This document shows positions 44,063-54,355 of a stretch of 64,000 bases of DNA, piece after piece. Positions within the stretch are counted from its first letter, which is position 1; each line of letters opens with the position of its first letter. Made by a program: the position numbers and the translations under genes. Origin of the DNA: Hetaerina americana (lineage: Eukaryota > Arthropoda > Insecta > Odonata > Calopterygidae). The notes under the pieces are model-generated. The model did no database searches. It was not told where the DNA came from and saw only the letters and a list, made by a program, of their open reading frames with translations. The stretch covers positions 8,267,997 through 8,331,996 of the forward strand of contig JAKTNV010000007.1 in assembly GCA_022747635.1 (NCBI GenBank). Direction: 5' to 3'.

Positions 44063-44335
44063 ATGTATATATATATGAAGTTAGCAATAGGCAAAACAGA
44101 CAAAAACACAAAGAAGAAACTCAATGGTTTTCGGATTTTCGGTGGTACAAGCCACGTATCTCAAGAAAGAGAGGAGGGAAATTGTTCCTTCGCTTCGGTT
44201 TCTTCGGTTCCTTCCCTCTCTTCCTTGAGATAGGTGGCTTGTACCACCGAAAATTCGAAAACTATTGAGTTTCTTTTCGTTTTTGAGTGTCTTTGTTTTT
44301 TTCTGCGCTCGCTAGTACTAAATTCATATATATAC
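44063..44335. repeat. Long inverted repeat (arms about 115 bp) followed by (TA)n
   Basis: The left arm 44063-44180 and right arm about 44213-44335 pair over most of their length. Best segment: 'TCGGTGGTACAAGCCAC' with 'GTGGCTTGTACCACCGA', then 'ATCTCAAGaAAGAGAGG' with 'CCTCTCTTcCTTGAGAT'. The short loop is rich in TTCGGTTTC. The right arm runs directly into a (TA)n tract. Confidence 0.9.
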
Positions 44336-44366
44336 ACACATACATATATATATATATATATACATA

Positions 44367-44420
<54 letters not shown>
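44336..44420. repeat. (TA)n microsatellite with TACA interruptions
   Basis: Long alternating TA tract directly after the right arm of the hairpin. Confidence 0.95.
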
Positions 44421-44421
<1 letters not shown>

Positions 44422-44929
44422 TTATTTATATATAAAAAATATCGTCTCTTACTTTGGAAAGGAATCGGCTATTACATCTAAATCCAGAAGTCTCCCGTGA
44501 TGAAATAATCCCATGTAACCTCTACATAACTAAGCAGTCTTGCCTGAAAAATATCAGGCAATAGTGTGCTTGCGCAAAATAGCTGGCAGAAAATGAGTTC
44601 GAATGAGAAGTCCTCGTCTATGCTGTTATATTCGACGGCGCCGTTGGAAATGAGTGCCCCCACCCCCCGAAATGACAAATGCCGGGACTCGACCGAGTGT
44701 GACGGGACACTTGCGCAAGCACACGCGTGCGCGTCTTTCTTTGCGGATGGATTATTCATTGGTGGCGGCGGCAACAATCGCCGCGGGTCTCGAATTGAAC
44801 CGTTCCTCGCACCATGGAGATTCCTTTCTGCACCTTATGTTGGAAGGCATTCGATCGTTCATTCCTCGAGGGAATGTGTTACTTGTTCAATCGAAAATAA
44901 TTTGCGAGGTTTATAATTCGTTTTTATAA

Positions 44930-45182
44930 ACCATCAAGCCATGATGAATTCTTTGGAAAAAGAAAAATTCCATCCCGAACGTCTCGTACATCGGGAACAC
45001 CGACAAATAGAATATGTAGACTCGCATAAATACTTAAGGGCGTTACCCTCACTCACGGCCTCTCCTGAGCGATACACAGACGGGGAATATGTGGGCAAGC
45101 TAACAAAAAATTACGATTTATTGGAAGACTACTGGGTAAATGTGACGGGAGGTCAAAGAAAAACGTTATCTTTCGCTGGTTA
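44930..45182 (+). pseudogene. LINE RT C-terminal fragment (family L-a)
   Basis: Reads EYVDSHKYLRALPSLTASPE then YVGKLTKN and ends near KRKTLSFAG. It matches by position the 'CVDSIKYLGVTLTHDRS...IRGICGQANKKLGF...KEKCYLSLVR' stretch of the copy at 50.8-51.5 kb. An isolated short piece. Confidence 0.5.
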
Positions 45183-45270
45183 GGCTTCATTTAGAAGTAC
45201 GAGCGACAATTAACTTATATGCTGCAAATAAGTATGTGGGATCATATTGGAGTTGGATCGAGTACGTGAG

Positions 45271-45473
45271 AGAGTACGCCGTCCGTCGCATGCTACGTTG
45301 AGTTTTGGACCCCTTGGCGCCTCTCGTTAAAGAGGAGGCTGATGCCGACGCCGGGTTTCTCACCATCATCCCTACACTCCCGGAAAAACCTATCCTTAAC
45401 CAAATTACCCACCTATCCCTCCTGGCGCATGTGTTCTCTGCTGTCGGTCGCCTCCCCTTTTAACTACTACTAG
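45271..45473 (+). repeat. tRNA-derived SINE family S4, copy d (3' half)
   Basis: 'GAGTACGCCGTCCGTCGCAT', 'GACCCCTTGGCGCCTCTCG', 'GCCGACGCCGGGTTTCTCAC', ending in 'ACTACTACTAG'. The head is missing. Confidence 0.75.
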
Positions 45474-45789
45474 TACAACGACCGGCTTTATAAATACCCT
45501 TAAACCGGGGTTTGCAAGGTACCAATACTATAGGAATTATCATTTTTATTATATCGATATTTGGGTCGACGAAGTGACCCCATCAACGGGAGTGACAGTT
45601 TGACCAGGGGGAAGACCAGAGTAACGGAGCACTGCCCTTGGTCAAATGCAATTCGGAACATCACAGACTCACGCCCTCTTCATTTCTAGGACCATGTCCT
45701 TTGAAAATCCGGCCACCCGAGCTGGTTCTTAAACAAGACAGGTGTTTCGTCGACTGTATGGTTTTTCGCATTGCCAATAGCTAACTAAG

Positions 45790-46105
45790 GGGGTTGATCG
45801 TGACCAGGGGTCATTTACGCCGTTAGGTAGGAGTAGGTGAGGTCATTTTGGTGGATAAAAGGTTTTCAGGAAAGTGGAGAAGATTGGAGAGAATAACTCA
45901 ACTGAACAACGCAGAGACCAAGGGGCCACAATTCGACGTCCGGTCCGACGGACGGTGTAATCCACTCGAGGTACTCTCTGAGGGCATGAGGCACCCGATT
46001 GGGAATCGGAATACGTCTGAGAGATTCCGCCATCGCTCCTGGGAATCGAACCCGATCACTCTGGATGCGAAGCCAGTACTTTAAGTCACCGCACCAACCC
46101 ATACA
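45790..46105 (-). repeat. tRNA-derived SINE family S4, copy e
   Basis: The minus-strand head includes 'GGTTCGATTCCCAGG' as B box near 46030-46045. The body shares 'CCGACGGACGG' and 'CAAGGGGCCAC' with the other copies. Confidence 0.7.
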
Positions 46106-46149
46106 CCATGTTTTTTCTTCCCCCTTGTAAATTTGCAATTCAAGTTGCG

Positions 46150-46560
46150 AGTGACTTTTTTTGAAATCGATGGTCGTGACTGTGACGTGCTGACTGTGGT
46201 CGGCGAGGTAACTCACGCGTGCCGGCGTGCATGCGATCGGGCAGGGATATCCGACCGCACTTCGTGACCGATTCCTCTCCCTCTCTCTCTTGGACTGGTG
46301 CGATTTGTTGGCGTCACGGCGAGCGGTGATCGGAACGAGCGAGGAAGCGTGCGCTCTCGACACGGGACAGGTGCCCGGGCGGCGTTCGGTGGGAGAGGCG
46401 GACGTGGTCTGGGTTGAGGGGCGCGGAAAAGCGAGCGCCGCAAGACTTTTATGCCGGAACTGATACGTGCGCGCCCACACCCAAGTGGCTGCGGCCGGCA
46501 GGAGGGTGTAATCCACCCGAAGGGCGATCGACGCCTAACGCCCTCATCTCGGCGCGGGAA
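46150..46560. promoter_or_regulatory. CpG-rich segment, possible promoter region
   Basis: Strong local rise in GC and CpG against AT-rich flanks, with a CT-repeat stretch (46276-46291). A 216-codon open frame at 45866-46516 on the minus strand runs through it and into the S4 SINE, so that frame is not credible as a gene. No exon with family resemblance was found. Confidence 0.3.
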
Positions 46561-46869
46561 TGCCTAATCCTCCCCCGTTTATGATACTTGATCTCCGGCA
46601 TAAATGTGCTTGATTGCGCCACGATGCAAGCATAATAAAAGTGAATAATATCACCATGTCCTGCAATGAGATGAAAGTATAATACGTAGAAAAAAAGAAA
46701 GCATGCGATGTGATTAAGAACAAGTACAGTGAAAGGAGTTGTTCGTAGTCTTCCACTCTAAGAATTTCGTAAAGATTTTTTTATTTCGAAATTCGTTGAA
46801 AATTATTTCAAATAAATTTCAATGAATAGATTATTAACTGGGAAACCTATGCTAGACAACGAAAAAGTT

Positions 46870-47240
46870 TTTCTTTTATCATAGATCATTTCCACATGCA
46901 TACATGTGCACTACAAGCCACCGCTAGGGTGTCTGGCAGTGGGTGATTTGACCCGAATGCTAATCCCCCCTGACGTGTTCGGGCAACGTTGTTCTGATCT
47001 CTCATTTTGTCATAACAACCTTTTTAAAAATCTAGCTCTTCTACGCTGCACGCGATCCAGTTCGGCCATTAATCCAACTTCGTGAGGGTTCCATTTACTT
47101 GCAACATATTCTAAATGAGTCCTAACCAGCGACAGATAACATCTCTCTTTGACCTTTTCATCACATTTACCCAGTACTCTTATATTAAATTCTAATTTTT
47201 TGTTAGCTTGTCCACATATTCCCCGCATGTGTTTCATCCA
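46870..47240 (-). mobile_element. LINE family L-a, RT C-terminus and 3' tail
   Basis: Minus-strand frame KHMRGICGQANKKLEF, VKERCYLSLVRTHLEYVASK and WNPHEVGLMAELDRVQRRRA is the C-terminal region of a non-LTR RT ('LVR..LEYAA..WDPH....L..VQRRAARF'). The tail 'CACTGCCAGACACCCTAGCG', 'GTGGCTTGTAGTGCACATGT' follows toward 46880. The middle of the element (QLGW...) is missing here and lies inverted at 47285-47525. Confidence 0.75.
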
Positions 47241-47284
47241 GGAGAGATCATGTGATCGTATGATAAACTTAGTAGCGTATCCAA

Positions 47285-47525
47285 AATATTAGAGCAGCTA
47301 GGCTGGGAATAACTCAGAGAGCGAAGGTTAAATTACTACAGATTGAAACTCTTGCATACATTGGAAGGAGTTATTTTTAGCAGTGACGTTGAAAATATAT
47401 TATTACGCCATCGTCCTACGGTAGGAGAGATCATGTCAATAAAATTAGAGAGATTAAGTGTAGAACGGATAAATTTAAGATGCCATTTCTTCCGCGAACG
47501 ATGGACACAAGACTATCGCATATGA
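47285..47525 (+). mobile_element. Inverted middle part of the same LINE (L-a)
   Basis: The plus strand reads ILEQLGWE-like, LKLLHTLEGVIFSSDVENIL and YGRRDHVNKIREIKCRTDKF with frameshifts. These match QQLGWKSLTERRLNYRLNLL to YGRRDHVNKMREIKCRRYRL of the copy at 50.9-51.3 kb. Confidence 0.7.
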
Positions 47526-47839
47526 TTTCATAAAAGACCTAAGACAAAATATTTGTGAAATTTCTTAGCAGTAATTGAAAATATAATATGAGTTATCTTT
47601 TTTTAGTTGAAGTGCCTGCAGTAATTATGAGAATTTACAAATAACAATGCAAAAAACATTTTCCAATCATAGTTTCGTAATGATAGTCCACGTAAACTGA
47701 ATGAGATACCTGTTTCTGCGATGAAAGTTCTGAGTGAAATTCAGGCGGAAATTGAATCCTTTTTCGCGTCCTTAGTTTTCAATTTTTCAATCGAATACTC
47801 GCGGGCCAAATAGACGCTAGTGTCGACCGCCATTATGAG

Positions 47840-48090
47840 GCATATTAGGCTTACATGACTTCCCCGAGCGCATGGCTCCGGATGAGTCGCATCACGCACG
47901 CGTCATTGTCGCGTCGTACCCTTGCCTTCCCCTCGCCGGCCGCCCTTGTCTCCCCCCCCCCCCGGCACACTGCTACAACCGAGGAGGGGAATCCTGGCAG
48001 GCGGGGGCAGCCGCCGGAACTCCCCTCCTCCACTCGGAACGGGAGATTAGATTCTGGCGGAAGCGTGGCGTACGAGTGAATGCACATTTC
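47840..48090. other. GC-rich segment, coding status unclear
   Basis: Open frames on both strands overlap here (47851-48099 minus, 47855-48079 and 47872-48192 plus). A run of 12 C at about 47951 makes any frame doubtful. No family resemblance. Confidence 0.25.
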
Positions 48091-48484
48091 TATGGCCACG
48101 TGTCAACTGTGAATTACCCGGATAAAAAACACATTCAATGGAATGACGAAGTGCTCGTTTCAGAGTCGTGTGATTCTTTGTGCAAACATTAACAGCGGGT
48201 TTAATACCCTTTCCTCATGCCTCCTGTGCAAAATCGCAAGACCCGCCTCAATGTGATAAGTTCAATCTACTAGCGTTGAGGCTTCGAAATCTTCGCACCG
48301 ATTCTCCTCCATAATTACGCGGTTACTACAGGACTCTTTTTTGCAATTTGGCCAAACCCTGCATGGGTATTTTTCAAATGTGGTTTTGTACCATGGTAGG
48401 AATATTGTTATTATTATTATTAACTTATTGTACCCTAGGCTGTGTATAGCTACAGGTAATTCAACTGTTTTCACTTTTACAAGT

Positions 48485-48735
48485 AGCGCTTTCGGTAGGA
48501 GAGATCATGTCAATTAAAAATGAGGGAACAAGTGTAGAAAAGATAGATTAAGATAGGGTGATAAGAGATGAAGAAGATGTAATTTTTAATTTAAGTTGTA
48601 ATTTTTTCCACGAACGATCAGAATAACATTATCCTGACCGCAGTAGGGTCATATTCGGGTCAAAATTAGTCTTGTGTGTATTCACCCCCTACCACACACA
48701 CTAGCGGTGGCTTGCAGGGTTGTAAAATAAGAAAT
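48485..48735 (+). mobile_element. LINE family L-a, 3' end copy
   Basis: 'GGTAGGAGAGATCATGTCAA' corresponds to YGRRDHVN. Further on is 'TTTTTTCCACGAACGATC', then the tail 'CACCCCCTACCACACACACT', 'AGCGGTGGCTTGCAGGG'. Confidence 0.75.
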
Positions 48736-49084
48736 TATGCCTTTACATACTGCTGCCTATATCCTTGTGAATGTGTGTTCGCCGTTTGACGGGGTTTCAT
48801 CTCTGGATTCGAGTATTTTCCCGCTTTTACTATCGTTTCTTTTTCTGGCCGTAGGTGCCGTTGAACTCGCTGCACGCCTGATTATCCCAGGAGATATTCT
48901 ATTCCATGATATAATGCCAGAGATGCAATCAATAGTATGTCACTTCCTGTGAATCAGACGCAAGCATCGGACGCAAAGTTTTATACGGGATTCGATAATA
49001 AATAAGAAAACGATCCCTGAATATATTGAAGCAACCGTAATGTCAAGGAACCTTATTTGTATAAGTTGTTACCTGACATAATTA

Positions 49085-49198
49085 AAAAAAATATCCGACT
49101 TCGTAAGGATCCCATTTACTAGCAGCATACTCTAAATGAGGCCTAACCTGCCAAAGATAGCATTTCCCTTTGACCTTTTCATCACATTTACCCAACAC
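49085..49198 (-). mobile_element. LINE family L-a, short RT fragment
   Basis: The minus strand reads VLGKCDEKVKGKCYLWQVRP then HLEYAASKWDPYEV, a match to 51.2-51.4 kb. It abuts the mariner remnant at 49200. Confidence 0.7.
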
Positions 49199-49199
49199 G

Positions 49200-49525
49200 T
49201 GAAATTTCGTGGTTGCGAGCCCGGAAAAGCCTATCACTGCCAAATACCGTAAACATCGCAAACTCGTCGACGATTTGATTCAAACTGGCCGGCGAATCAC
49301 TCAAAAGCGTATCGCAAACCATATTGGAATATCCAAGGAACGTGTCGGCTTCATTATTGAACAATTTGGATACCGTAAAATCTGGGCGCGATGGGTACCA
49401 CACCGTCTCACAGACGAGAACATACAAAACCTTCCTTACTCCCCCGATCTTCCGATTTTTATTTTTTTCCTCAACTCAAGACACAGCTCAAGGGTAATCA
49501 TTACACCTCGGATGATTAGGTGAAG
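49200..49525 (+). pseudogene. Mariner-like transposase with internal deletion
   Basis: The frame from 49209 gives HRKLVDDLIQTGRRITQKRI, NHIGISKERVGFIIEQFGYR and KIWARWVPHRLTDE, which is the second helix-turn-helix and 'WVPH.LT' linker. It then jumps directly to LPYSPDLPIFIFFLNSR, the 'PPYSPDLAP.D.FLF' end. All of the catalytic core between, including two of the three acidic residues, is absent, and the frame stays open across the join. Confidence 0.85.
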
Positions 49526-50825
49526 GCATAAATTCGATAACAGCACGCTGTTTAACTTGTGTTGACATAGCACTAGAACACGCCTCCATACTTCCCCTTC
49601 TCAAATTACACTGGATGAATGTAACGACCTCAAACCTATGCATGCGTGTTGAGGGGGAATGTTACTTCCACATGCCACCAGAAGTGCTTCTGAAGGTCAT
49701 TTTGTCTGTGGTCTACAAGAATGCGTGCATTTGTTTTCAGTCTACCCTCGTATTTAATCGAGTCTACACTTTTCATTTCGGTATTCCTAATGCAGTAAGC
49801 GTTGGGGAGGGAATCGCTCTTTTTATGAAATCAGGTCCACCCAAATTATTTTCCGTTTTCGCCTCCTCCTCTTTTTTACTGTTTTACTCCATTCTCGTCC
49901 ACAAGAATGGCAACAACGGCCAAAACGTCGACTAAGACATGTTTTGACGCTCCAGCAAAATGAGTCGTACTCTTAAGATCGAAAAAATTCTGTCGCTGGA
50001 TTGTTGGCAGCACTGCCGATTTAACCCTTGATGTGGATGGTCGTGGACATCAGCTGTGGTGACCCCGGTCTTCAGGCAAATGTGTGTCAAGTCTAACAGG
50101 ATAATAAATGAACAAGAGAAGATGGGTGGGTTGACGGGGGGGGCGGGGGGCGTTTCCTTATTCCTTGTGTGCAACCTGATGTTCCCCGGGGTAGATCTAG
50201 TATCCATGGAGATCACACACCTCATGAATTTCCATGGACATCCTCATTGTGGGAGTGCTGTTCCCTCGCGGGCGTATCGCCGTCATCCAAGGCATCACCC
50301 AGATTCGGACGGGCCCAGATGAGACGTGGGCGAAACACCTCCCTCCCTCCCTGTCCACCGCGCCTCGAATAACAGCACTTCCGTAACCGCCCTTCTCATT
50401 TTCCAAAAGAATACTCTTCTCTTTCGAAGGATGGGGAGTTAAAACATGTTTCGACGTGATTTGCATCCGAGGGGCCATTTCCGTGTCTTAAATGGAAAAG
50501 GGGCTAAAAATTTCAAAATTTTCAAAACAGACGGGTCTTTGTGTGGAGTTTTTTTTTTTTTAAAGCTGTCTCCCCCGCCTCTTTGCCCCACTCTCCGAGC
50601 AACGGGTCCAAAATGAAAAAGACGAGATGGAAGGGGTTTCCTCGATGCAGCGCGCCGAAGGGCGTCGCGTCGCGCGGTTTACTTTTCGTCCCGAGTAGTG
50701 TGAACTGTGATGGAAAGATGACCTCTCACCCTGGAGGGGTGAATGCTGACTTCTCTACCGTCCAGCGATCAGGGTGTGCGATTGGATGGAAGAAGGCGGG
50801 GAGAAGGATTAATTAATTCATTTCT
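49526..50825. other. Spacer, partly GC-rich, no gene recognised
   Basis: Frames at 49615-49935, 50056-50322, 50197-50478 and 50541-50816 overlap or have unusual composition and match no known family. The 50570-50800 stretch is CpG-rich. Confidence 0.35.
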
Positions 50826-50829
50826 CGTG

Positions 50830-51500
50830 CATACCATGCAAGCCAGGGTGTGTGGCAGGGGGTGAATACAGATCAGAATAATTTTAACCGAACATGAACC
50901 TACCGCGGTCAAACAATGCTATTATTATCCCCTATCGCTCCTGGAAAAAATGACATCTTAAGTCTATATCTTCTACACTTAATCTCTCTCATTTTATTGA
51001 CATGATCTCTCCTACCGTAGTACGATGGGGTTAATAATACATTTTCAACATCACTGCTAAAGAGACGTCCATCCAATTTATGCAATAGATTCAATCTGTA
51101 ATTTAATCTTCGCTCCGTGAGCGATTTCCACCCTAGCTGCTGTAATATTTTGGATGCGCTATTAAGTCTATTATAACAACGTTTTACAAATGTAGCTCCT
51201 CTGCGCTGCTCGCTATCCAATTCGGCATTTAATCCAACTTCGTGAGGATCCCATATACTTGCAGCATATTCTAAATGAGGCCTAACCAACGACAAATAAC
51301 ATTTCTCTTTGTCCTTTTCATCAAATTCACCCAGTTCTCTTCGAATAAATCCTAATTTTTTGTTAGCTTGTCCACATATTCCCCGTATGTATTACACTCA
51401 GGAGCGGTCGTGAGTGAGGGTAACGCCTAGGTATTTAATTGAGTCTACACATCCCTTTTCAAAAGGTATGACCTCAAATTTCATTGATAGATTTGTGTAG
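50830..51500 (-). mobile_element. LINE family L-a, best preserved 3' copy
   Basis: Minus strand from 51500: CVDSIKYLGVTLTHDRS, then IRGICGQANKKLGFIRRELG, then the open 128-codon frame 51295-50909 (SLVRPHLEYAASIWDPHEVG, LQQLGWKSLTERRLNYRLNL, YGRRDHVNKMREIKC, FFPGAIGDNNSIV). It ends with the tail 'CACCCCCTGCCACACACCCT' and 'GGCTTGCATGG'. This is the C-terminus of a non-LTR RT; the clade is uncertain. Confidence 0.85.
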
Positions 51501-52544
51501 AAGAGGAATGTGAGTGGCAAGAAATATCATCGGGGGCCAATTCCTTGGCGGGATATCAAATCTAAAGCGGACTAATCTGCCTGAAGATCTCTCTCGGTCC
51601 GGCGGGTGGGCGTGTGCGTTATTCTGAGGCGGAGTTGGGATGGACGCGATGCAATTTTTTTTTCAAATTTTCATTTTATAAAAAAGGCCGTTTCTCCAGA
51701 GGAGATCTACTGGGAAAGATTCCACCCCAGGCGGAGGGTCGCGGGTCTCTGCCCATTACGTAAATCAGAAGATTCCCGCAGCCCAGTTTCCGCCCGCCGA
51801 ATCCTCCCCACCCCCTAACCAGGAGAATATGAGTGTCCACCCACCCTTATCTCTCACCTATTACCTTTGCTACCCCCACCCCATCCGGTGGTGGCATTGT
51901 GTGCTTCAAGCAGACCCACGTCTGCCGTTAATCGTGTGGATACACGTTTACCCGCTGAAAGAGCCGAAAGAGTGGCGTGAGGCGTCGGTTTGATGGAACG
52001 AGCATTTACTCATTAAAATATTGTATCATTCAGGAGCATTACGTGATACTTAATTTTTTGGTTAGTTCGAGCTGTCCTGCGAGTTATAAAAAATTCACCT
52101 TGATCTTTAACGAAACTTATTTTCTAAGAATATGTGGCACTGCCAATGGGCACCCGCCTGGCATCCGATGCGCCAATTCATAAATGACCTTCTTAGAAAC
52201 ATACGAAGTAAGTACCTCCCGACAAAGAAAAAGGCTCAAACTTTTCATCTTGATTCGTTCATTGAGATCTCCCTCCGGTGGGCCCACGGTTAAGGAGCTC
52301 TCTCTTATATCACTGAATCTACCTCCCCTCTGTTTTTCACTCTTTCCTCCTCTGACTCCGCCATTACCTTCTTCGATATTTACTTCAGGAGCAATAAATT
52401 CGACACCTCCATTCGCGATGGACCAGCACTCTCTCCACTCCAAGAGCTGCCACCCACCCCACACCATGCCCAAAGCCAGCGAATCATCAAAAGTGCTACT
52501 TCCTCATAGAAGCACGCCAAGGATGTCTATTTAGCAATGATGAG
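51501..52544. other. Spacer without recognised gene
   Basis: The opposite-strand frames 52117-52473 and 52184-52534 mirror each other. No motif or splice support. Confidence 0.35.
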
Positions 52545-52790
52545 CCGAAAATGTATAATTGGCCACATCGTACTAAGATTGGAGAAATCATGCCAATAAG
52601 ATTCAAGAGATTAAGTGTGAAGTAGCACACAGATTTGAGATGTAATTTTTCCCACGAACGATAGGGGATCAGAATGGTCCTATCCGACCACGCTGTGGGG
52701 TAAAATTATTTTTGGGTCAAAAGTGATCCAGTGTTTAATCACCCCCTGCCATACACCCTAGCGGTGGCTTGCAGTGTACCAAGTACATGT
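52545..52790 (+). mobile_element. LINE family L-a, 3' end copy
   Basis: 'CATCGTACTAAGATTGGAGA', 'CCCACGAACGATAGGGGATC' and the tail 'CACCCCCTGCCATACACCCT', 'AGCGGTGGCTTGCAGTGTAC', 'AAGTACATGTATGCGTATG'. Confidence 0.75.
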
Positions 52791-53222
52791 ATGCGTATGT
52801 ATAATAGGGTGTCAGGAATTATGTGGTGCAGATGATTCATAATGGAGGACAGACTTTTTTGTTTTCTATTGTCAGCTTCCCACGTAAAAAACTTCTATTC
52901 GAAATTCATAGGAAGTAACTTTTAAATGACTTTCGATTAAAAGAGCTTTACGAAGTTCTCCAAGCTTAAGACTTCTTTCTTCCTTCTTATTCTCCACGGC
53001 CCACTACTTCCCTTCGCCCAAGAAAAAAATATCTTCAAAAAATTTATATTAAATCACCAGCTAAGATACTTTCCCAATGCCCACACGACACACAACGTCC
53101 CTAATTACCCTCTCCTGATCGACTTATAAATGCCCAAAATCTTGAAACAATCTCAGATGGTGTCACGGAAATATTGGATATGAATTGAAATGAGAGAGTT
53201 TGAAAAATATAAGAAAAATGAG

Positions 53223-53530
53223 TAGGTTAGGCGCGATGCATATGTAGAATTGTCAAAAAAAGACAAAGCTTGGGAAGATTCATGGAAAGAGATAGAAAAA
53301 CTAAACTTTTATGGGAATAAATGCCCACATTTTAAAAATAAAAATGAGAACGCCAAAAAATACAAGAAAAAATACTCTTTTTTAAATAGAACTATTGTTG
53401 AATGGAACCAGTTGCCTGGAGGTTTGTTTGAGCCCTTTCCAACCAATTTTAGGAGTTTTAAGAATAAGTGTAAAGCAGCCACTGGGTAATAAACTTCATT
53501 GATCAGTGATTATTATACTATTGTACTTAT
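53223..53530 (+). pseudogene. Non-LTR RT C-terminal fragment
   Basis: The frame ends YSFLNRTIVEWNQLPGGLFE, PFPTNFRSFKNKCKAATG then TAA. The 'SF..RTI..WN.LP......P....FK..' pattern is the usual end of jockey/CR1-like RT proteins. The preceding part is Lys/Asn-rich and diverged. It differs from L-a. Confidence 0.65.
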
Positions 53531-53894
53531 TGTACTCATTGTATATTGTCCTGTACTTGATGTGGACGGCGTGAAAAGTTGCATTGAAAAAGTGAATGAT
53601 GTGTTTACGGTGCGTGACTTTGAACGGTGTATGAAATTGAAGAGTGCGTGATTATGGACGGAGTGCTACGGCGATGGACTCTGCGTTGTATGTACTCGTA
53701 TGGTTTGAACCTAGCCCATGTGTAATGCTTAAGATGCAGTTGGTAATCTTAAAGTGTCATTGTGCATATATAAGAGCATTTTGTGTCATATCTGTTCTTC
53801 TTGTGTGTGTATGTATGTGCATTGTAAGAGTGACTGTTGACCAGACTTGATTTGTTGCCACCAGGACAATTGCCTAATTGCGACGAGCTTTATA

Positions 53895-54355
53895 TGCAAC
53901 AATTTCCGAGTGTAAAAATCATTCACCTTGACTGGGATTCGAATCCAGATCCCTCAATATCCGGTCGAGTGCTTTAGCCACTTAAGCTATGGTTCAATTT
54001 ATCGAGGCGTCCTCGTAAACTCTGAAATTTTGGGGCTTTTAAAGGAACTAGATGTTGTGACGAAATTCCGTACATACTATGTCACAGGTATTCGTATTCG
54101 TGCGCAACGCGCCACCGTCCATGTACGGCATTTCGTCACATCTAGTTCCTTTAAAAGCCCTAAAATTTCAGAGTTTAAGAGGACGCTTCGATAGCTTACG
54201 TGGCTAAAGCACTCGACCGGATATTGAGGGATCTGGGTTCGAATCCCAGTCAAGGCGAATGATTTTTACTCTCTGAAACTGTTGAATTGAAATGCACATT
54301 AGCGGATGACTCCGGTAAAAGTTACTGTTGCGGCATCTCCGGCAGTTTCTTTGAG
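53895..54355. repeat. tRNA-like SINE family S1, copy e (complete palindromic form)
   Basis: The left tRNA-like unit on the minus strand (53895-54013) and the right unit on the plus strand (54180-54262) flank a central inverted repeat 'TTTAAAGGAACTAGATGT' / 'ACATCTAGTTCCTTTAAA' (54037-54054 and 54136-54153) with more pairing inward. The tail 'TTAGCGGATGACTCCGG' follows to about 54355. 'TTTATAT' near both ends may be a short target-site duplication. Confidence 0.88.

Noticed and set aside
45866..46516. 216-codon minus-strand frame
   Set aside because: Runs through a SINE (S4) and a CpG-rich stretch with no domain or splice support.
46150..46560. CRISPR-like or tandem array
   Set aside because: No regularly spaced direct repeats here or elsewhere; the genome is eukaryotic.
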